Below are positions 8,678 through 18,767 of a stretch of DNA of 64,000 nt, piece by piece; the first letter of the stretch is position 1; every line of letters begins with the position of its first letter. Source of the DNA: Devosia ginsengisoli (GTDB lineage: Bacteria; Pseudomonadota; Alphaproteobacteria; Rhizobiales; Devosiaceae); assembly GCF_007859655.1 (NCBI RefSeq), contig NZ_CP042304.1, positions 186,001 to 250,000 of the forward strand, read 5' to 3'. The notes under the pieces are model-generated. The model did not search any database, was not told the origin of the DNA, and saw nothing but the letters and a program-made list of their open reading frames with translations. Position numbers and translations under genes: made by a program.

Positions 8678-9601
8678 ATGACCAACCGCCCTTCGCATAT
8701 GGACCCGAAGAATTCCTTCCAGGGTCTGATCCTGACGCTGCAGAATTACTGGGCGGAGCAGGGTTGCGTCATCCTGCAGCCCTACGACATGCAGATGGGC
8801 GCCGGCACGTTCCACACCGCGACCACCTTGCGTTCGCTCGGCCCCAAGCCGTGGAAGGCCGCCTACGTGCAGCCCAGTCGCCGCCCCAAGGATGGCCGCT
8901 ACGGCGAAAACCCCAACCGGTTGCAGCACTATTACCAGTTCCAGGTGATCCTGAAGCCGTCGCCGGACAATATCCAGCAACTCTACCTGAACTCGCTGGC
9001 CGAGATCGGGCTGGATGCCAGCCTGCACGATATCCGTTTTGTCGAGGACGATTGGGAAAGCCCGACCTTGGGCGCCTGGGGCCTGGGCTGGGAATGCTGG
9101 TGCGATGGCATGGAAGTCAGCCAGTTCACCTATTTCCAGCAGGTGGCTGGGTTCGAATGCTCGCCCGTGCCGGGTGAAATCACCTATGGGCTTGAGCGTC
9201 TCGCCATGTATGTGCAGGGCGTCGAAAACGTCTACGACCTCAATTTCAACGGCCGCGAGGGCGATGAAAAGGTCACCTATGGCGAGGTGTTCCTGCAGAA
9301 CGAGCAGGAATCCTCCAAATACAATTTCGAGGCAGCCGATACCGAAATCCTGTTCCGCCACTTCGACGACGCGGAAAAGGAATGCCGTTCCATCCTGGCC
9401 AAGGGCGCGGCGGGTAACCGCCAGACCATGGCCATTCCGGCCTATGAGCAGGTCGTCAAGGCCAGCCACAATTTCAACCTGCTCGACGCCCGCGGCGTCA
9501 TCTCGGTCACCGAGCGGCAGAGCTATATCCTGCGCATTCGCGAACTGGCCAAGAGCTGCGGCGAAGCCTGGTTGCAGACGGCAGGCGGCGGGGCGGAATA
9601 A
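8678..9601 (+). CDS. glyQ: Glycyl-tRNA synthetase alpha subunit
   Basis: Catalytic subunit of the alpha2beta2 bacterial glycyl-tRNA synthetase, 307 residues, cytoplasmic. Near-universal segments are clear: the start region [20 protein letters not shown], then [20 protein letters not shown] and [20 protein letters not shown], with [20 protein letters not shown] further on. The second start at 8699 (MDPKNSF) is also possible. The beta subunit gene lies 3.3 kb downstream, separated by rnk (opposite strand), lemA and a DUF2207 gene, so the two subunits are not in one tight operon. Confidence 0.96.
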   Translation: MTNRPSHMDPKNSFQGLILTLQNYWAEQGCVILQPYDMQMGAGTFHTATTLRSLGPKPWKAAYVQPSRRPKDGRYGENPNRLQHYYQFQVILKPSPDNIQQLYLNSLAEIGLDASLHDIRFVEDDWESPTLGAWGLGWECWCDGMEVSQFTYFQQVAGFECSPVPGEITYGLERLAMYVQGVENVYDLNFNGREGDEKVTYGEVFLQNEQESSKYNFEAADTEILFRHFDDAEKECRSILAKGAAGNRQTMAIPAYEQVVKASHNFNLLDARGVISVTERQSYILRIRELAKSCGEAWLQTAGGGAE

Positions 9602-9610
9602 CCGCCCCGC
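9588..9610. terminator. Hairpin overlapping the glyQ stop codon
   Basis: GCGGGGCGG and CCGCCCCGC form a perfect 9-bp stem around the loop AATAA, and the loop contains the TAA stop of glyQ. It lies between convergent glyQ and rnk, so it can serve both strands. There is no T-run, so termination efficiency is uncertain. Confidence 0.5.
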
Positions 9611-9616
9611 AAGGGA

Positions 9617-10027
9617 TTACGCGCCCGGCTGCTCCACCGACAGCACCGTCAGCATATGCCGCTTGTGCGCCCGATCGCGCCAGGTGATGGACTGGCCGAC
9701 GCGCAGCCCGATCAGGGCTGTGCCAACGGGCGTCAGCACGGAAATGCGGCCTTCGGCAATATCGGCATCGACCGGATAGACCACGGTGACCTGCGGCTCC
9801 TGGCCGGCATCGGTGCGGTAGCGCACGGTCGAACCCATGCGCACGATATCGGCGGGCACGCTGTTGGCATCGAGCACGCGGGCGCGTTCGAGTTCATACA
9901 GCAGGTTGTCCGACTGCTCGGGCGTGTGGTTGAGCCCGGCCATGGCCAGGATATTGAGCTGGTGGTGATCCGCCGTGCTCAGGATGATTTCGGGATTGAG
10001 GTCGTTATGGACGGTCGTCGTCGTCAT
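9617..10027 (-). CDS. rnk: GreA/GreB-like nucleoside diphosphate kinase regulator
   Basis: A 136-residue protein of the Rnk family, which shares the C-terminal FKBP-like domain of GreA/GreB and binds RNA polymerase. A short helical N-terminal part (ILSTADHHQLNILAMAG, LLYELERARVL) is followed by the domain VRMGSTVRYRTD...VTVVYPVDADIAEGRISVLT and PVGTALIGLRVGQSITW, the family hallmark. It lacks the long GreA coiled coil. Start at ATG 10027 (MTTTTVHNDLN); an upstream ATG at 10060 is less likely. Convergent with glyQ, sharing a hairpin. Confidence 0.85.
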   Translation of the reverse strand: MTTTTVHNDLNPEIILSTADHHQLNILAMAGLNHTPEQSDNLLYELERARVLDANSVPADIVRMGSTVRYRTDAGQEPQVTVVYPVDADIAEGRISVLTPVGTALIGLRVGQSITWRDRAHKRHMLTVLSVEQPGA

Positions 10028-10330
10028 GGTGTGTGTTCTCGTATGGCCGCCGTCGCGCATGCGCGCGCCGGTTCGGCGGATGAATGAATGGGAATGATGC
10101 GCCAGATCGCGGCAGAACTGCTGCGCGCCTACCCTAAGCAGGCGCCGGCGCTGCGGGCATGCTTAGGGTTGATATCCCGCGAGGGGATTTTCCAGCCAAT
10201 GTGCAGCGCTTCTGATCATGCCCATGAACGTAGTGATGGAACCGGCTAAAGGCAAGACACCGCCCATTGCGCCCGAATAAGCACAGTGCCAATGTCCGGA
10301 CACCTGCGGTGCGCATGAGGAGTCACGCAT
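10028..10330. other. Intergenic region between divergent rnk and lemA, with a 10-bp inverted repeat
   Basis: About 300 bases without a convincing gene. It holds a perfect inverted repeat, ACCCTAAGCA (10131-10140) and TGCTTAGGGT (10160-10169), with a 19-base GC-rich spacer. This could be a hairpin or an operator for the divergent promoters. An AGGAG ribosome-binding site lies about 10 bases before the lemA ATG. A 60-codon open frame on the minus strand here shows no coding signs. Confidence 0.5.
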
Positions 10331-10891
10331 ATGTTCGGTTGGATTATCCTGGGTCTGGTTGTCGTGGCCGTCCTCTACGCCATCACCATCTATAACGGGC
10401 TGGTGAAGAACCGGCAGATGGTGGAGGAGGGCTGGTCAGGCATCGATGTGCAGCTCAAGCGCCGCACCGATCTCATCCCGAACCTCATGGAAACCGTGAA
10501 GGGCTATATGGGCCATGAGCGCGAAACGCTCGAAGCGGTGACCAATGCCCGGGCTGCCGCCACCAGCGCCGCCAATGGCACGCCCGAACAGCGCGCTGCG
10601 GCCGAAGGCCAGCTGTCCTCGGCCCTGGGCCGGCTGATCGCCACTGCCGAGGCCTATCCCGATCTCAAGGCCAACACGACCTTCCTTGAATTCCAGGAAG
10701 CCCTGCAGACGGTCGAGGACGAAATCCAGATGGCGCGCCGCTACTACAACGGCGCGGTGCGCAATCTCAACGTCATGGTCGAATCGGTGCCCTCCAACTT
10801 CATCGCCGGCCCCTTCGGTTTCCAGAAGGCCGAATATTTCGAGCTGGAGAACGAGGCCGATCGGGCCGTGCCGAGTGTGAAATTCAACTAG
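10331..10891 (+). CDS. lemA: LemA family protein
   Basis: A 186-residue LemA-type protein: one N-terminal membrane helix ([20 protein letters not shown]), then a helical bundle exposed to the periplasm. Typical LemA segments are [20 protein letters not shown], then [17 protein letters not shown], and [20 protein letters not shown]. Function of the family is poorly known. Its gene sits 5 bases upstream of a DUF2207 gene; that pairing recurs in many bacteria and suggests the two act together at the envelope. Confidence 0.9.
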   Translation: MFGWIILGLVVVAVLYAITIYNGLVKNRQMVEEGWSGIDVQLKRRTDLIPNLMETVKGYMGHERETLEAVTNARAAATSAANGTPEQRAAAEGQLSSALGRLIATAEAYPDLKANTTFLEFQEALQTVEDEIQMARRYYNGAVRNLNVMVESVPSNFIAGPFGFQKAEYFELENEADRAVPSVKFN

Positions 10892-10896
10892 CCGCC

Positions 10897-12816
10897 ATGC
10901 GCCTCTTCATCCGGCTGGTCATTGCCCTGCTGGTTGGGCTGCTCCTCGCGCTGCCCGCCACGGCGCGCGAGGAAATCCGCTCGTTCACCTCCGACGTGAC
11001 CCTCAATATCGACGGCTCGGTGGATGTCACCGAGACCATCGAGGTCAATGCCGAGGGTATGGAAATCCGCCGCGGCATCTATCGCGACATTCCGGTGGTG
11101 ATGCTGGGCAGCGATGGCGGCAAGGTGCGTCCCGACCTCGACGTGACAGATGTCACCCGCGATGGGCGTGCCGAAATGTTCCGCGTCGAGCGCATGGGCG
11201 ATTTCCAGCGCATCTGGATCGGCGATCCCAACCAGCTCATCAGCCGCGATGTCCACCGCTATGTCGTCCGCTACAGCATGACCCGCATGGCGCGGGCCTT
11301 CGACGACCATGACGAGCTCTACTGGAACGCCACCGGCAATTACTGGATATTCCCGATCCTGGCGGCGCGGGCCAATGTGACCCTGCCCGATGGCGCGGTG
11401 ATCACCAACCTCGCGGGCTATACCGGTGCGGTCGGCTCCACCGAGCAGGCGGTATCGATCAAGCGTGTATCGGAGACCGAGGCCAGCTTCCGCGCCAGCC
11501 GGGCGCTGGGGGCGGGCGAGGGCATGACCATTGCCGTGGCCTTCAACAAGGGCGTCATCGCATTCCCGACGGGCTTTGCCGCCTTCCAGCAGCGATTGGG
11601 CGACCTCAGCGAAATCATCCTGCCGGTGCTGGCCGCTTTGCTGGCCATTGCCTACAACGCCCTGGCCTGGTTCCGCGTCGGCCGCGACCCGGAAAAGGGC
11701 ATCATCATCCCCCTGTTTCACCCGCCCAAGGGGTTTTCCCCGCCGCTGGTCCACTATGTCCACAAATGGGGCTTCGAGAATGCCGGCTGGACGGCGCTGA
11801 CCTCGGCCATTTTCGATCTCGGCGTCAAAGGGCTGGTGCAGATCGACAATGGTTCGGGCACCTTGACGATCAACCGGACCGGCAAGCAGCCCGCCGAGCC
11901 GCTGCCGGTGGGCGAGAAGGTGGTTTTCGACTATCTCAGCGCGCGGGAAACCACCCGGATCGACAAGACCACGGGTCCTGACCTGGCCAAGCGGCGCGCC
12001 GAATTCACTGGCGCTATCGAGCGTGAGAACCGCGCTTTGTGGTTCCGCAACAATACCGGCTATGCCGTGCTCGGTTTCCTGCTCGCCCTTGGTCTGTTGG
12101 GCGGCATGGCGGCCCTGCAGATGCTCTCGGTGGCATGGCTGATCGGTGCGGTTGTCGTGGGCATTTTTGCCGGCGCGGTTCTCGGCGCGATCGGGCGCAT
12201 CGGCAAGGGCGGCGGTTTCATGCGCTTCTTCGGCATTTTCTGGCTGGCCATATTCGGCTTCAACGTCTTCGGCGCCTTCATCGACAGCTTCACCAGCTTC
12301 GAGATCAACACGGCGGCAATTTCGGGCATCACCATCGTGGCGGTGACCATCGTCTTCGCCATCCTGATGCGTGCCCCCACCCTGCAGGGTCGCAAGGTGA
12401 TGGATCAGATCGACGGGTTCAAACTCTATATCGAGACCGCCGAAAAGGAGCGCCTCAACATGGCCGAGGCACCGCCCATGACAGTGAGCCGCTTCGAGCG
12501 CATCCTGCCCTATGCCATTGCCCTGGGCGTCGAGAAGCCCTGGAGCAGCCATTTCGAGGCGGAACTGGCGCGCAACGCCGTTGCCGATGTTTCGGGCACG
12601 TACCATCCCGCGTGGTACCATGGTTCACCGGGCTCGGCCGCACGTTCGGTCTCCAGCATGACCAACGCGGTGAGCGCCGCCGCGGCCAGCATGACCGCCG
12701 CCATGGTCGCCGCCCAGCCGGTGCAGGCCAGTTCCTCGGGCTTCTCCTCGGGTGGCGGTGGAGGCGGGGGCTCCTCCGGTGGTGGAGGCGGCGGGGGCGG
12801 AGGGGGCGGCTGGTAA
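10897..12816 (+). CDS. DUF2207 membrane protein with glycine-rich tail
   Basis: A 639-residue envelope protein: signal or anchor segment ([17 protein letters not shown]), a DUF2207 extracytoplasmic domain to ~210 ([20 protein letters not shown], then [12 protein letters not shown]), a membrane helix near 240, a cytoplasmic stretch, then a cluster of membrane helices around 385-490. The last ~30 residues are almost only Gly and Ser ending in Trp, as in many DUF2207 proteins. It follows lemA by 5 bases, so the two are translated from one message. Molecular function unknown. Confidence 0.85.
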   Translation: MRLFIRLVIALLVGLLLALPATAREEIRSFTSDVTLNIDGSVDVTETIEVNAEGMEIRRGIYRDIPVVMLGSDGGKVRPDLDVTDVTRDGRAEMFRVERMGDFQRIWIGDPNQLISRDVHRYVVRYSMTRMARAFDDHDELYWNATGNYWIFPILAARANVTLPDGAVITNLAGYTGAVGSTEQAVSIKRVSETEASFRASRALGAGEGMTIAVAFNKGVIAFPTGFAAFQQRLGDLSEIILPVLAALLAIAYNALAWFRVGRDPEKGIIIPLFHPPKGFSPPLVHYVHKWGFENAGWTALTSAIFDLGVKGLVQIDNGSGTLTINRTGKQPAEPLPVGEKVVFDYLSARETTRIDKTTGPDLAKRRAEFTGAIERENRALWFRNNTGYAVLGFLLALGLLGGMAALQMLSVAWLIGAVVVGIFAGAVLGAIGRIGKGGGFMRFFGIFWLAIFGFNVFGAFIDSFTSFEINTAAISGITIVAVTIVFAILMRAPTLQGRKVMDQIDGFKLYIETAEKERLNMAEAPPMTVSRFERILPYAIALGVEKPWSSHFEAELARNAVADVSGTYHPAWYHGSPGSAARSVSSMTNAVSAAAASMTAAMVAAQPVQASSSGFSSGGGGGGGSSGGGGGGGGGGGW

Positions 12817-12882
12817 TCGCCAATAGACATCGCTGCCCGCCCAAGCTAAGCAAACCGCGCCTTTCCAATCCCGGTATCCGCC

Positions 12883-14907
12883 ATGCCCGAACTGCTGCTC
12901 GAACTCTTTTCCGAGGAAATCCCGGCCCGCTTCCAGCGTCGCGCCGCCGACGACCTCAAGAAAGCCGTGACCAATGCGCTGGTCGATGCGGGTCTGGTCT
13001 ATGAGGGCGCGAAGGCATTCGTGACGCCGCGCCGCCTGGCGCTGACCGTGACCGGTCTGCCGGGCCGCTCGCCCGATACGCATGAGGAAAAGAAGGGCCC
13101 AAAGGTTGGGGCGCCGCAGCCGGCCATCGATGGGTTCCTGCGTTCGGCGGGGCTGAGTTCCATCGATCAGGCCAAGGTGGAAAGCGATCCCAAGAAGGGC
13201 GATTTCTATGTCGCCCATATCCACAAGCCGGGCGCCGAAGCAGTGGAACTGCTCTCGGGTATCCTGCCGAAGATCCTGACTGATTTTCCCTGGGCCAAGT
13301 CCATGCGCTGGGGCAGTGGCAGCTTCAATTGGGTGCGCCCACTGCGCGCCATCACCGCCACCTTCGGCGCCGAAAACGAAGAGCCCGTGGTTATCCCCTT
13401 CGCGTCCAACGCGCTGGAAGCCGGCCAGACCACGTACGGCCACCGGTTCCTGGCGCCCGAAGCCATTCGGGTGCGCCGCTTCGACGATTATGTCGAAGCG
13501 CTGGAGCGCGCCAAGGTGGTGCTCGATATCGACCGCCGCAAGGATATCATCCGCGCCGATGCCGAGCAGTTGGCCTTCGCGCAGGGCCTGACCGTCATCG
13601 CCGATGAGGGCCTGCTGGAGGAAGTCGCCGGGCTGGTGGAATGGCCGGTCGTGATGATGGGATCGTTCGATCCCGCCTTCCTCGAACTGCCCGAGGAAGT
13701 CATCATCGCCACCATCCGCGCCAACCAGAAATGCTTCTGCCTGCGCGATGCCAATGGCAAGCTGGCGCCCAATTTCATCATCACGGCCAATACGATCGCC
13801 ACCGATGGCGGCGCGGTGATCACCGCAGGCAATGAGCGCGTCATTCGCGCCCGCCTCAGTGATGCCGCCTTCTTCTATCGCGGCGACCTGGCTCTGCCGC
13901 TCGAGCATGGCCTGCCCAAGCTCGAGGAAACCGTGTTCCATGCCAAGCTGGGCACGCAATTCGCCCGCGTCGAACGGCTGGTGAAGCTCGCTGCCGAAAT
14001 CGCTCCGCAGGTCGGCGCCGACGTGGAACGCGCCAAGCGCGCTGCCATGCTAGCCAAGGCGGACCTGACCACCGGCATGGTCGGCGAATTCCCCGAATTG
14101 CAGGGGCTGATGGGCCGCTATTACGCCGTCGCGCAGGGCGAACCATCAGACATCGCGACCGCTATCGAGATGCACTACAAGCCGCTCGGCCCCACCGACA
14201 AAGTGCCGACCGAGCCGGTTTCCATCGCCGTCGCCCTGGCCGACAAGCTCGACCTGCTCACCGGCTTCTGGGCCATCGACGAAAAGCCCACCGGCTCGCG
14301 CGATCCCTTCGCTTTGCGTCGCGCCGCTTTGGGCGTGATCCGCATCATTTCGGAAAACGGCCTGCGCTTTCCGCTCAAGGTCGATCCCGACCTGCTGGCC
14401 TTCTTCCATGATCGCCTCAAGGTGTCGCTGCGCGATGCCGGCGCGCGCCACGACCTGGTGGACGCTGTTATCTCGGCCGACAGCGACGACATATTGCAGA
14501 TCACCCAGCGCGCCGAGGCGCTGTCAGCGCTGTTGTCATCGGCCGATGGGCAGAACCTGCTGGCCGGCTACAAGCGCGGCGCCAATATCCTGGCCGCGGA
14601 GGAAAAGAAGGACGGCAAGGCCTATGCCGGCGCCGTCGAGCAGGACGCCCTGAAGCTGCCGGAAGAAACGGCTTTGGCCTTTGCGGTCGATGCCGTGCAC
14701 GCCGCAGTGTCGAGCCATGTGGCCAAGGACGACTACAAGGGCGCCATGGCCGAACTGGCGACGCTCCGCACGCCTGTGGATGCCTTCTTTACCGCCGTGC
14801 TGGTCAATGACGCCGATCCCGCCGTGCGTGCTAACCGCTTGAACCTCTTGGCCCGCCTGCGCGACACCATGCATCTGGTGGCCGACTTCTCCAAGGTTGC
14901 CGGCTGA
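12883..14907 (+). CDS. glyS: Glycyl-tRNA synthetase beta subunit
   Basis: tRNA-recognition and accessory subunit of the tetrameric glycyl-tRNA synthetase, 674 residues, full length. The N-terminus [18 protein letters not shown] is diagnostic. Also clear are [20 protein letters not shown], then [20 protein letters not shown] and [20 protein letters not shown], the HD-like part. The C-terminal ~100 residues look like a DALR anticodon-binding domain. The gene follows DUF2207 by 66 bases. Confidence 0.96.
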   Translation: MPELLLELFSEEIPARFQRRAADDLKKAVTNALVDAGLVYEGAKAFVTPRRLALTVTGLPGRSPDTHEEKKGPKVGAPQPAIDGFLRSAGLSSIDQAKVESDPKKGDFYVAHIHKPGAEAVELLSGILPKILTDFPWAKSMRWGSGSFNWVRPLRAITATFGAENEEPVVIPFASNALEAGQTTYGHRFLAPEAIRVRRFDDYVEALERAKVVLDIDRRKDIIRADAEQLAFAQGLTVIADEGLLEEVAGLVEWPVVMMGSFDPAFLELPEEVIIATIRANQKCFCLRDANGKLAPNFIITANTIATDGGAVITAGNERVIRARLSDAAFFYRGDLALPLEHGLPKLEETVFHAKLGTQFARVERLVKLAAEIAPQVGADVERAKRAAMLAKADLTTGMVGEFPELQGLMGRYYAVAQGEPSDIATAIEMHYKPLGPTDKVPTEPVSIAVALADKLDLLTGFWAIDEKPTGSRDPFALRRAALGVIRIISENGLRFPLKVDPDLLAFFHDRLKVSLRDAGARHDLVDAVISADSDDILQITQRAEALSALLSSADGQNLLAGYKRGANILAAEEKKDGKAYAGAVEQDALKLPEETALAFAVDAVHAAVSSHVAKDDYKGAMAELATLRTPVDAFFTAVLVNDADPAVRANRLNLLARLRDTMHLVADFSKVAG

Positions 14908-14920
14908 ATGCAACCAGAGA

Positions 14921-14952
14921 CCCCGTGGTGAGTTTGTTGAACCACCACGGGG
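14921..14952. repeat. Palindromic repeat, family A variant, after glyS
   Basis: CCCCGTGGTG and CACCACGGGG form a perfect 10-bp stem around a 12-base loop. The core GGTGAGTTTGTTGAACCA differs by only two bases from the core of the paired family-A repeats elsewhere in the window. It may also act as the glyS terminator. Confidence 0.6.
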
Positions 14953-14972
14953 CTGTTGAGAGAGGGGCATGA

Positions 14973-15953
14973 ATGTCTGTTGGTTTGCTGGCGCTGCTCG
15001 ATGACGTTGCCGGTCTCGTCAAGGTCGCCGCAGCGTCGCTGGACGACGTGGCGGGGCAGGCCGCCAAGGCCGGCGTCAAGGCCGCAGGCGCTGTCATCGA
15101 CGACGCGGCGGTCACGCCGAACTACGTGCAGGGCTTCACCGCCGACCGCGAATTGCCCATCGTCGGCAAAATCGCCTGGGGATCGGTCAAGAACAAACTG
15201 CTCTTCCTGCTGCCCGCGGCCCTGCTGCTGAGCCTCTTCGCGCCCTGGCTGATCACCCCATTGCTGATGATCGGCGGCGCCTATCTCTGCTACGAGGGTG
15301 CCGAGAAGATATTCCACGCTTTGGCCCCGCACGATGCGGAAAAGCATGAGGCGGGTCTCGAACCGGTCGCCATCGCCCCGCAATCGCTGGAAGACCAGAA
15401 GGTGGCAGGCGCCATCCAGACCGACTTCATCCTGTCGGCCGAGATCATGACCATTATCCTCGCGGCCATCGAAGTCCCCGATTTCTGGACGCGCGCGGCG
15501 ATCCTGGCCCTGGCGGGCGTCGGCATCACCATCGCCGTCTATGGCGCGGTGGCGCTGATCGTGAAGGGCGACGATTTCGGCGTCTGGACCGCCCGAAATG
15601 CCCGCACCGGTGCCGGCCGCGCCTTTGGCCGTGGCCTCGTCAGCTTCATGCCGGTCTTCATGCAGGTGCTGAGCGTGATCGGCACCGCCGCCATGACTTG
15701 GGTCGGCGGCAGCATCATCGTGCACGGTCTCTACGAATTCGGCTTTGCCGGCCCCGAACATATCGTCGAAGCCGCCGCCCACTGGGCCGCGCAAGCCGTG
15801 CCGGCCATTGCCAGCGTAACAGGCTGGCTCGCCACCGCCGCGGTCGACTTCGTCTTTGGCCTGCTGCTCGGCGCCCTGATGATCCCGGTCGCCGGCTATG
15901 TCATTGCCCCGACGCTGAAGGCCGTGAAGGGACTGCTGCCAAAACGTGCCTAA
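14973..15953 (+). CDS. DUF808 family inner-membrane protein
   Basis: A 326-residue polytopic protein of the DUF808 (YedI-like) family. The start SVGLLALLDDVAGLVKVAAA and the following segment DDVAGQAAKAGVKAAGAVID are characteristic. AVTPNYVQGFTADRELPIV and IAWGSVKNKLLFLLPAALLL complete the signature region, and about six hydrophobic segments follow. Function is unknown. It is separated from glyS by a hairpin-forming repeat and from the next gene by an AT-rich box array, so it is probably a single-gene unit. Confidence 0.88.
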   Translation: MSVGLLALLDDVAGLVKVAAASLDDVAGQAAKAGVKAAGAVIDDAAVTPNYVQGFTADRELPIVGKIAWGSVKNKLLFLLPAALLLSLFAPWLITPLLMIGGAYLCYEGAEKIFHALAPHDAEKHEAGLEPVAIAPQSLEDQKVAGAIQTDFILSAEIMTIILAAIEVPDFWTRAAILALAGVGITIAVYGAVALIVKGDDFGVWTARNARTGAGRAFGRGLVSFMPVFMQVLSVIGTAAMTWVGGSIIVHGLYEFGFAGPEHIVEAAAHWAAQAVPAIASVTGWLATAAVDFVFGLLLGALMIPVAGYVIAPTLKAVKGLLPKRA

Positions 15954-15970
15954 AGTAGCCCTTCAGCGCT

Positions 15971-16054
15971 GTTATAAGTCTTTCGCAAAACGCTTATAAC
16001 TCGTTGCAGGTGAGATTGATAAGAGTTATAAGCAATCTGCATTTTGCTTATAAC
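15971..16054. promoter_or_regulatory. Array of four GTTATAAG boxes in alternating orientation
   Basis: GTTATAAG at 15971, GCTTATAAC at 15992-16000, GTTATAAGC at 16025-16033 and GCTTATAAC at 16046-16054. They form two inverted pairs with 12-14-base spacers, directly upstream of the nucleotidyltransferase-fold gene. The AT-rich boxes stand out against the GC-rich surroundings. This is probably a cooperative repressor or activator site set; the binding protein is unknown. Confidence 0.55.
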
Positions 16055-16065
16055 GGTACGCGACA

Positions 16066-17163
16066 ATGAAGCAGGTCGACCTAATTTACCGCACGGCATA
16101 TGCCGAACTGGTGCAACGGTCTCTCGACGCATCATTCGATGCCGATTTTCCGGCTACTGGAAATTTTGTCTCGGTTCCCGTGAAAGGGCGGAAATACTGG
16201 TATTTCGAAGATAGCCATACCGTGCCCAAAAGGCGGTATGTCGGTCCTGCGGATGACGCTGAGATCAACCGAAGAGTGACCGAGTTTAAGCGCGGCAAAG
16301 ATGGCTTTCGCGGCCGCAGGAAGCTGGTCTCGACACTTACGCGGGAGGCAGGCCTAGGCGCTCCCGAGCGGTTTACTGGTGACATTATCGCGGCGCTGCA
16401 AAGAAACGGGCTGTTTCGCCTGCGGGCCGTTCTGGTCGGAACCGTGGCATTTCAGGCCTATTCGGCCCATCTCGGTGTTCGGTTGCCGAGCGCTTCGCTG
16501 CAAACCGGGGACGCCGACTTCGCCCAGTTCCATTCGGTTTCGGCCGAGGTCGGCGACAGCTTGCCTCCAATCCTCGATATCCTGCGGCAGGTGGACGACA
16601 CTTTCCGACCGGTGCCGCATATGAACGATGGCCAGCAAAGCACTCAGTTCATCAACAGCCAATCCTACAAGATCGAGTTCCTGACGCCGAACCGTGGCAG
16701 TGCCGATCATGATGGCGAGCCCTCGCGGATGCCGGCGCTGGGCGGGGCGGCGGCACAGCCGTTGCGCTTTCTCGATTTTCTCATCTATCAGCCGGTTTAT
16801 GCCGTGTTGCTGCATGGCGGCGGCATCCCCGTGCTGGTGCCGGCGCCCGAGCGGTTTGCCGTGCACAAGCTAATCGTGTCCACCCGACGCCGCGACGACC
16901 CGAATGGCTTTGCCAAGCGGGAAAAGGACCTGCATCAGGCGAGCCTGCTCGTCGATGCCATGGCTGAGACACGACGCCTTTCCGACCTTGCCGAGGCCTA
17001 TATGGAAGCCTGGGAGCGGGGCGACCATTGGCAAAGCGCGCTGACCGGTGGGCTGAACGGACTGGGAGCCGCGCGCGCCGGGCAGGTCACGGCGGCCTTG
17101 CGGGCCGGCCTGGAGGAATTGGGGGAGGAAAGCGATCGATACTTTCGCTCGCCGCATTCCTAA
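16066..17163 (+). CDS. Nucleotidyltransferase-fold protein, GSU2403-like
   Basis: A 365-residue protein resembling the GSU2403-type nucleotidyltransferase-fold family (NTP_transf_8-like). Visible blocks are [20 protein letters not shown], then [20 protein letters not shown], a GDADFAQFH segment (~146-154, candidate DxD metal site) and [31 protein letters not shown] and [12 protein letters not shown] follow, the last resembling the Lys-containing helix of AbiEii/MNT-type folds. Biochemical role unknown; no partner antitoxin or HEPN gene is adjacent. Four AT-rich boxes precede the ATG. Its stop overlaps that of convergent rnhA by 4 bases. Confidence 0.65.
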   Translation: MKQVDLIYRTAYAELVQRSLDASFDADFPATGNFVSVPVKGRKYWYFEDSHTVPKRRYVGPADDAEINRRVTEFKRGKDGFRGRRKLVSTLTREAGLGAPERFTGDIIAALQRNGLFRLRAVLVGTVAFQAYSAHLGVRLPSASLQTGDADFAQFHSVSAEVGDSLPPILDILRQVDDTFRPVPHMNDGQQSTQFINSQSYKIEFLTPNRGSADHDGEPSRMPALGGAAAQPLRFLDFLIYQPVYAVLLHGGGIPVLVPAPERFAVHKLIVSTRRRDDPNGFAKREKDLHQASLLVDAMAETRRLSDLAEAYMEAWERGDHWQSALTGGLNGLGAARAGQVTAALRAGLEELGEESDRYFRSPHS

Positions 17164-17633
17164 ACCGGCGGCAGCAGCTTTTCTTCGCGGCGCTTTGGCT
17201 TGAAGGGGGCCATGCCTTCATTGGCCAATTGGTCGGCGCGTTCGTTGAGTTCATGCCCGGCATGGCCCTTGACCCATTTCCAGGTGATGGTGTGGCGCTT
17301 GGTGGCTTCGTCCAGCGCCTGCCAGAGTTCAAGGTTTTTCACCGGCTTCTTGTCGGCGGTTTTCCAGCCGTTCTTCTTCCAGCCGAGCATCCAGCTCTGG
17401 ACGCCGTTTTTTACATACTGGCTGTCGGTATGAAGCTCGATAGTGCAGGGGCGTTTGAGCGCGTTAAGCGCTTCGATGGCCGCGGTCAGCTCCATCTTGT
17501 TGTTGGTGGTCAGCGCCTCGCCACCCTTCAATTCCTTGGTATGTCCGCCATATTCGAGAATGGCACCCCAGCCGCCGGGGCCGGGATTGCCCGAACAGGC
17601 GCCGTCGGTATGGATAGTGACGGTATCAGTCAT
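17160..17633 (-). CDS. rnhA: Ribonuclease HI
   Basis: Cleaves the RNA strand of RNA-DNA hybrids (R-loops, primers), cytoplasmic, 157 residues. The signature [19 protein letters not shown] contains the first catalytic Asp. The Glu ([13 protein letters not shown]), the second Asp ([12 protein letters not shown]) and the last Asp ([11 protein letters not shown]) are all present, as is the [10 protein letters not shown] loop with the assisting His. Start at ATG 17633 ([11 protein letters not shown]). The C-terminus has a short basic extension ([13 protein letters not shown]). Overlaps the convergent upstream gene by 4 bases. Confidence 0.95.
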   Translation of the reverse strand: MTDTVTIHTDGACSGNPGPGGWGAILEYGGHTKELKGGEALTTNNKMELTAAIEALNALKRPCTIELHTDSQYVKNGVQSWMLGWKKNGWKTADKKPVKNLELWQALDEATKRHTITWKWVKGHAGHELNERADQLANEGMAPFKPKRREEKLLPPV

Positions 17634-17696
17634 GATTGGCTCCGACACATTGCGACGCACAGGCTAAGGCCCGGCGGGCAAGCGGGGATAAATATT

Positions 17697-18668
17697 TCAT
17701 CTTGCGACGGCGGCTTCGATGGTGCGCAGCTCGCGCGGAATGTTGAAGGCGATGTTTTCCTTGGCCGTGACGCGCGCCTCGACCTTGATGTCATAGCGCT
17801 GGGCAAAGGCCTCGATCACCTCGTCCACCAGCTTTTCGGGCGCCGACGCGCCGGCCGAAACACCCAGGCTTCGGATGCCCTCGAGCCGCGACCAGTCGAT
17901 TTCGGCGGCGCGGTCTACCAGCATGGCATTCTTGCAGCCGGCCCGCTCGGCCACTTCCACCAGCCGTAGCGAATTGGACGAATTGGGCGAGCCCACCACG
18001 ATCATCGCATCCACTTCCGGCGCCACGGCCTTGATGGCCTCCTGCCGGTTGGTGGTGGCGTAGCAGATGTCTTCCTTGTGCGGACCGTTGATGGCGGGGA
18101 AGCGCTGCCGCAGCGCCGTCACGATCTCGCGCGTGTCATCGACCGAAAGCGTGGTCTGGGTGACGAAGGCCAGGGTTTCGGGATCCTTCGGCTCGAACAC
18201 CATGGCGTCGGCCACTGTTTCCACCAGGGTAATGGCGCCCTGTGGCAATTGGCCCATCGTGCCGACCACTTCGGGGTGTCCCTTGTGGCCGATCAGCACG
18301 ATCTCGTGCCCCTCGGCAAAATGGCGCTGCGCCTCGACATGCACCTTGCTGACCAGCGGGCAGGTGGCATCGAGGAAGAACATGTTGCGGCTGCGGGCAT
18401 CCGCCGGCACCGATTTGGGCACGCCATGGGCCGAAAACACCACGGGCGCATCGGTTTCCGGGATTTCGCTCAGTTCCTCGACAAACACCGCGCCTTTGTC
18501 TCGCAACCCGTCGACCACATATTTGTTATGCACGATGGCGTGGCGCACATAGACCGGCGCGCCGTATTTTTCGAGCGCGAGCTCGACAATCTGGATGGCC
18601 CGATCGACGCCGGCGCAAAAACCGCGCGGGGCGCATAGCAAAATGTCTAGTTGTGGCCGCTTTTCCAT
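17697..18668 (-). CDS. ispH: 4-hydroxy-3-methylbut-2-enyl diphosphate reductase
   Basis: Last enzyme of the MEP pathway, a [4Fe-4S] reductase giving IPP and DMAPP, 323 residues. The three cluster cysteines lie in [25 protein letters not shown] and [10 protein letters not shown]. The substrate-binding [19 protein letters not shown] and [12 protein letters not shown] are intact, as is [14 protein letters not shown] at 18668 ([11 protein letters not shown]) is preferred over a longer form. With ispE and the polyprenyl synthase this window holds three isoprenoid genes, although not in one operon. Confidence 0.96.
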   Translation of the reverse strand: MEKRPQLDILLCAPRGFCAGVDRAIQIVELALEKYGAPVYVRHAIVHNKYVVDGLRDKGAVFVEELSEIPETDAPVVFSAHGVPKSVPADARSRNMFFLDATCPLVSKVHVEAQRHFAEGHEIVLIGHKGHPEVVGTMGQLPQGAITLVETVADAMVFEPKDPETLAFVTQTTLSVDDTREIVTALRQRFPAINGPHKEDICYATTNRQEAIKAVAPEVDAMIVVGSPNSSNSLRLVEVAERAGCKNAMLVDRAAEIDWSRLEGIRSLGVSAGASAPEKLVDEVIEAFAQRYDIKVEARVTAKENIAFNIPRELRTIEAAVAR

Positions 18669-18767
18669 ATCAGTCAGATGCTTTCGACGTCGCAGCAAGT
18701 CAAGTCTTGTTGCAGCGGCCAAGCCGCGCAGGCATTATAGGTTCGCAATTACGGCAAGGACTTAACG

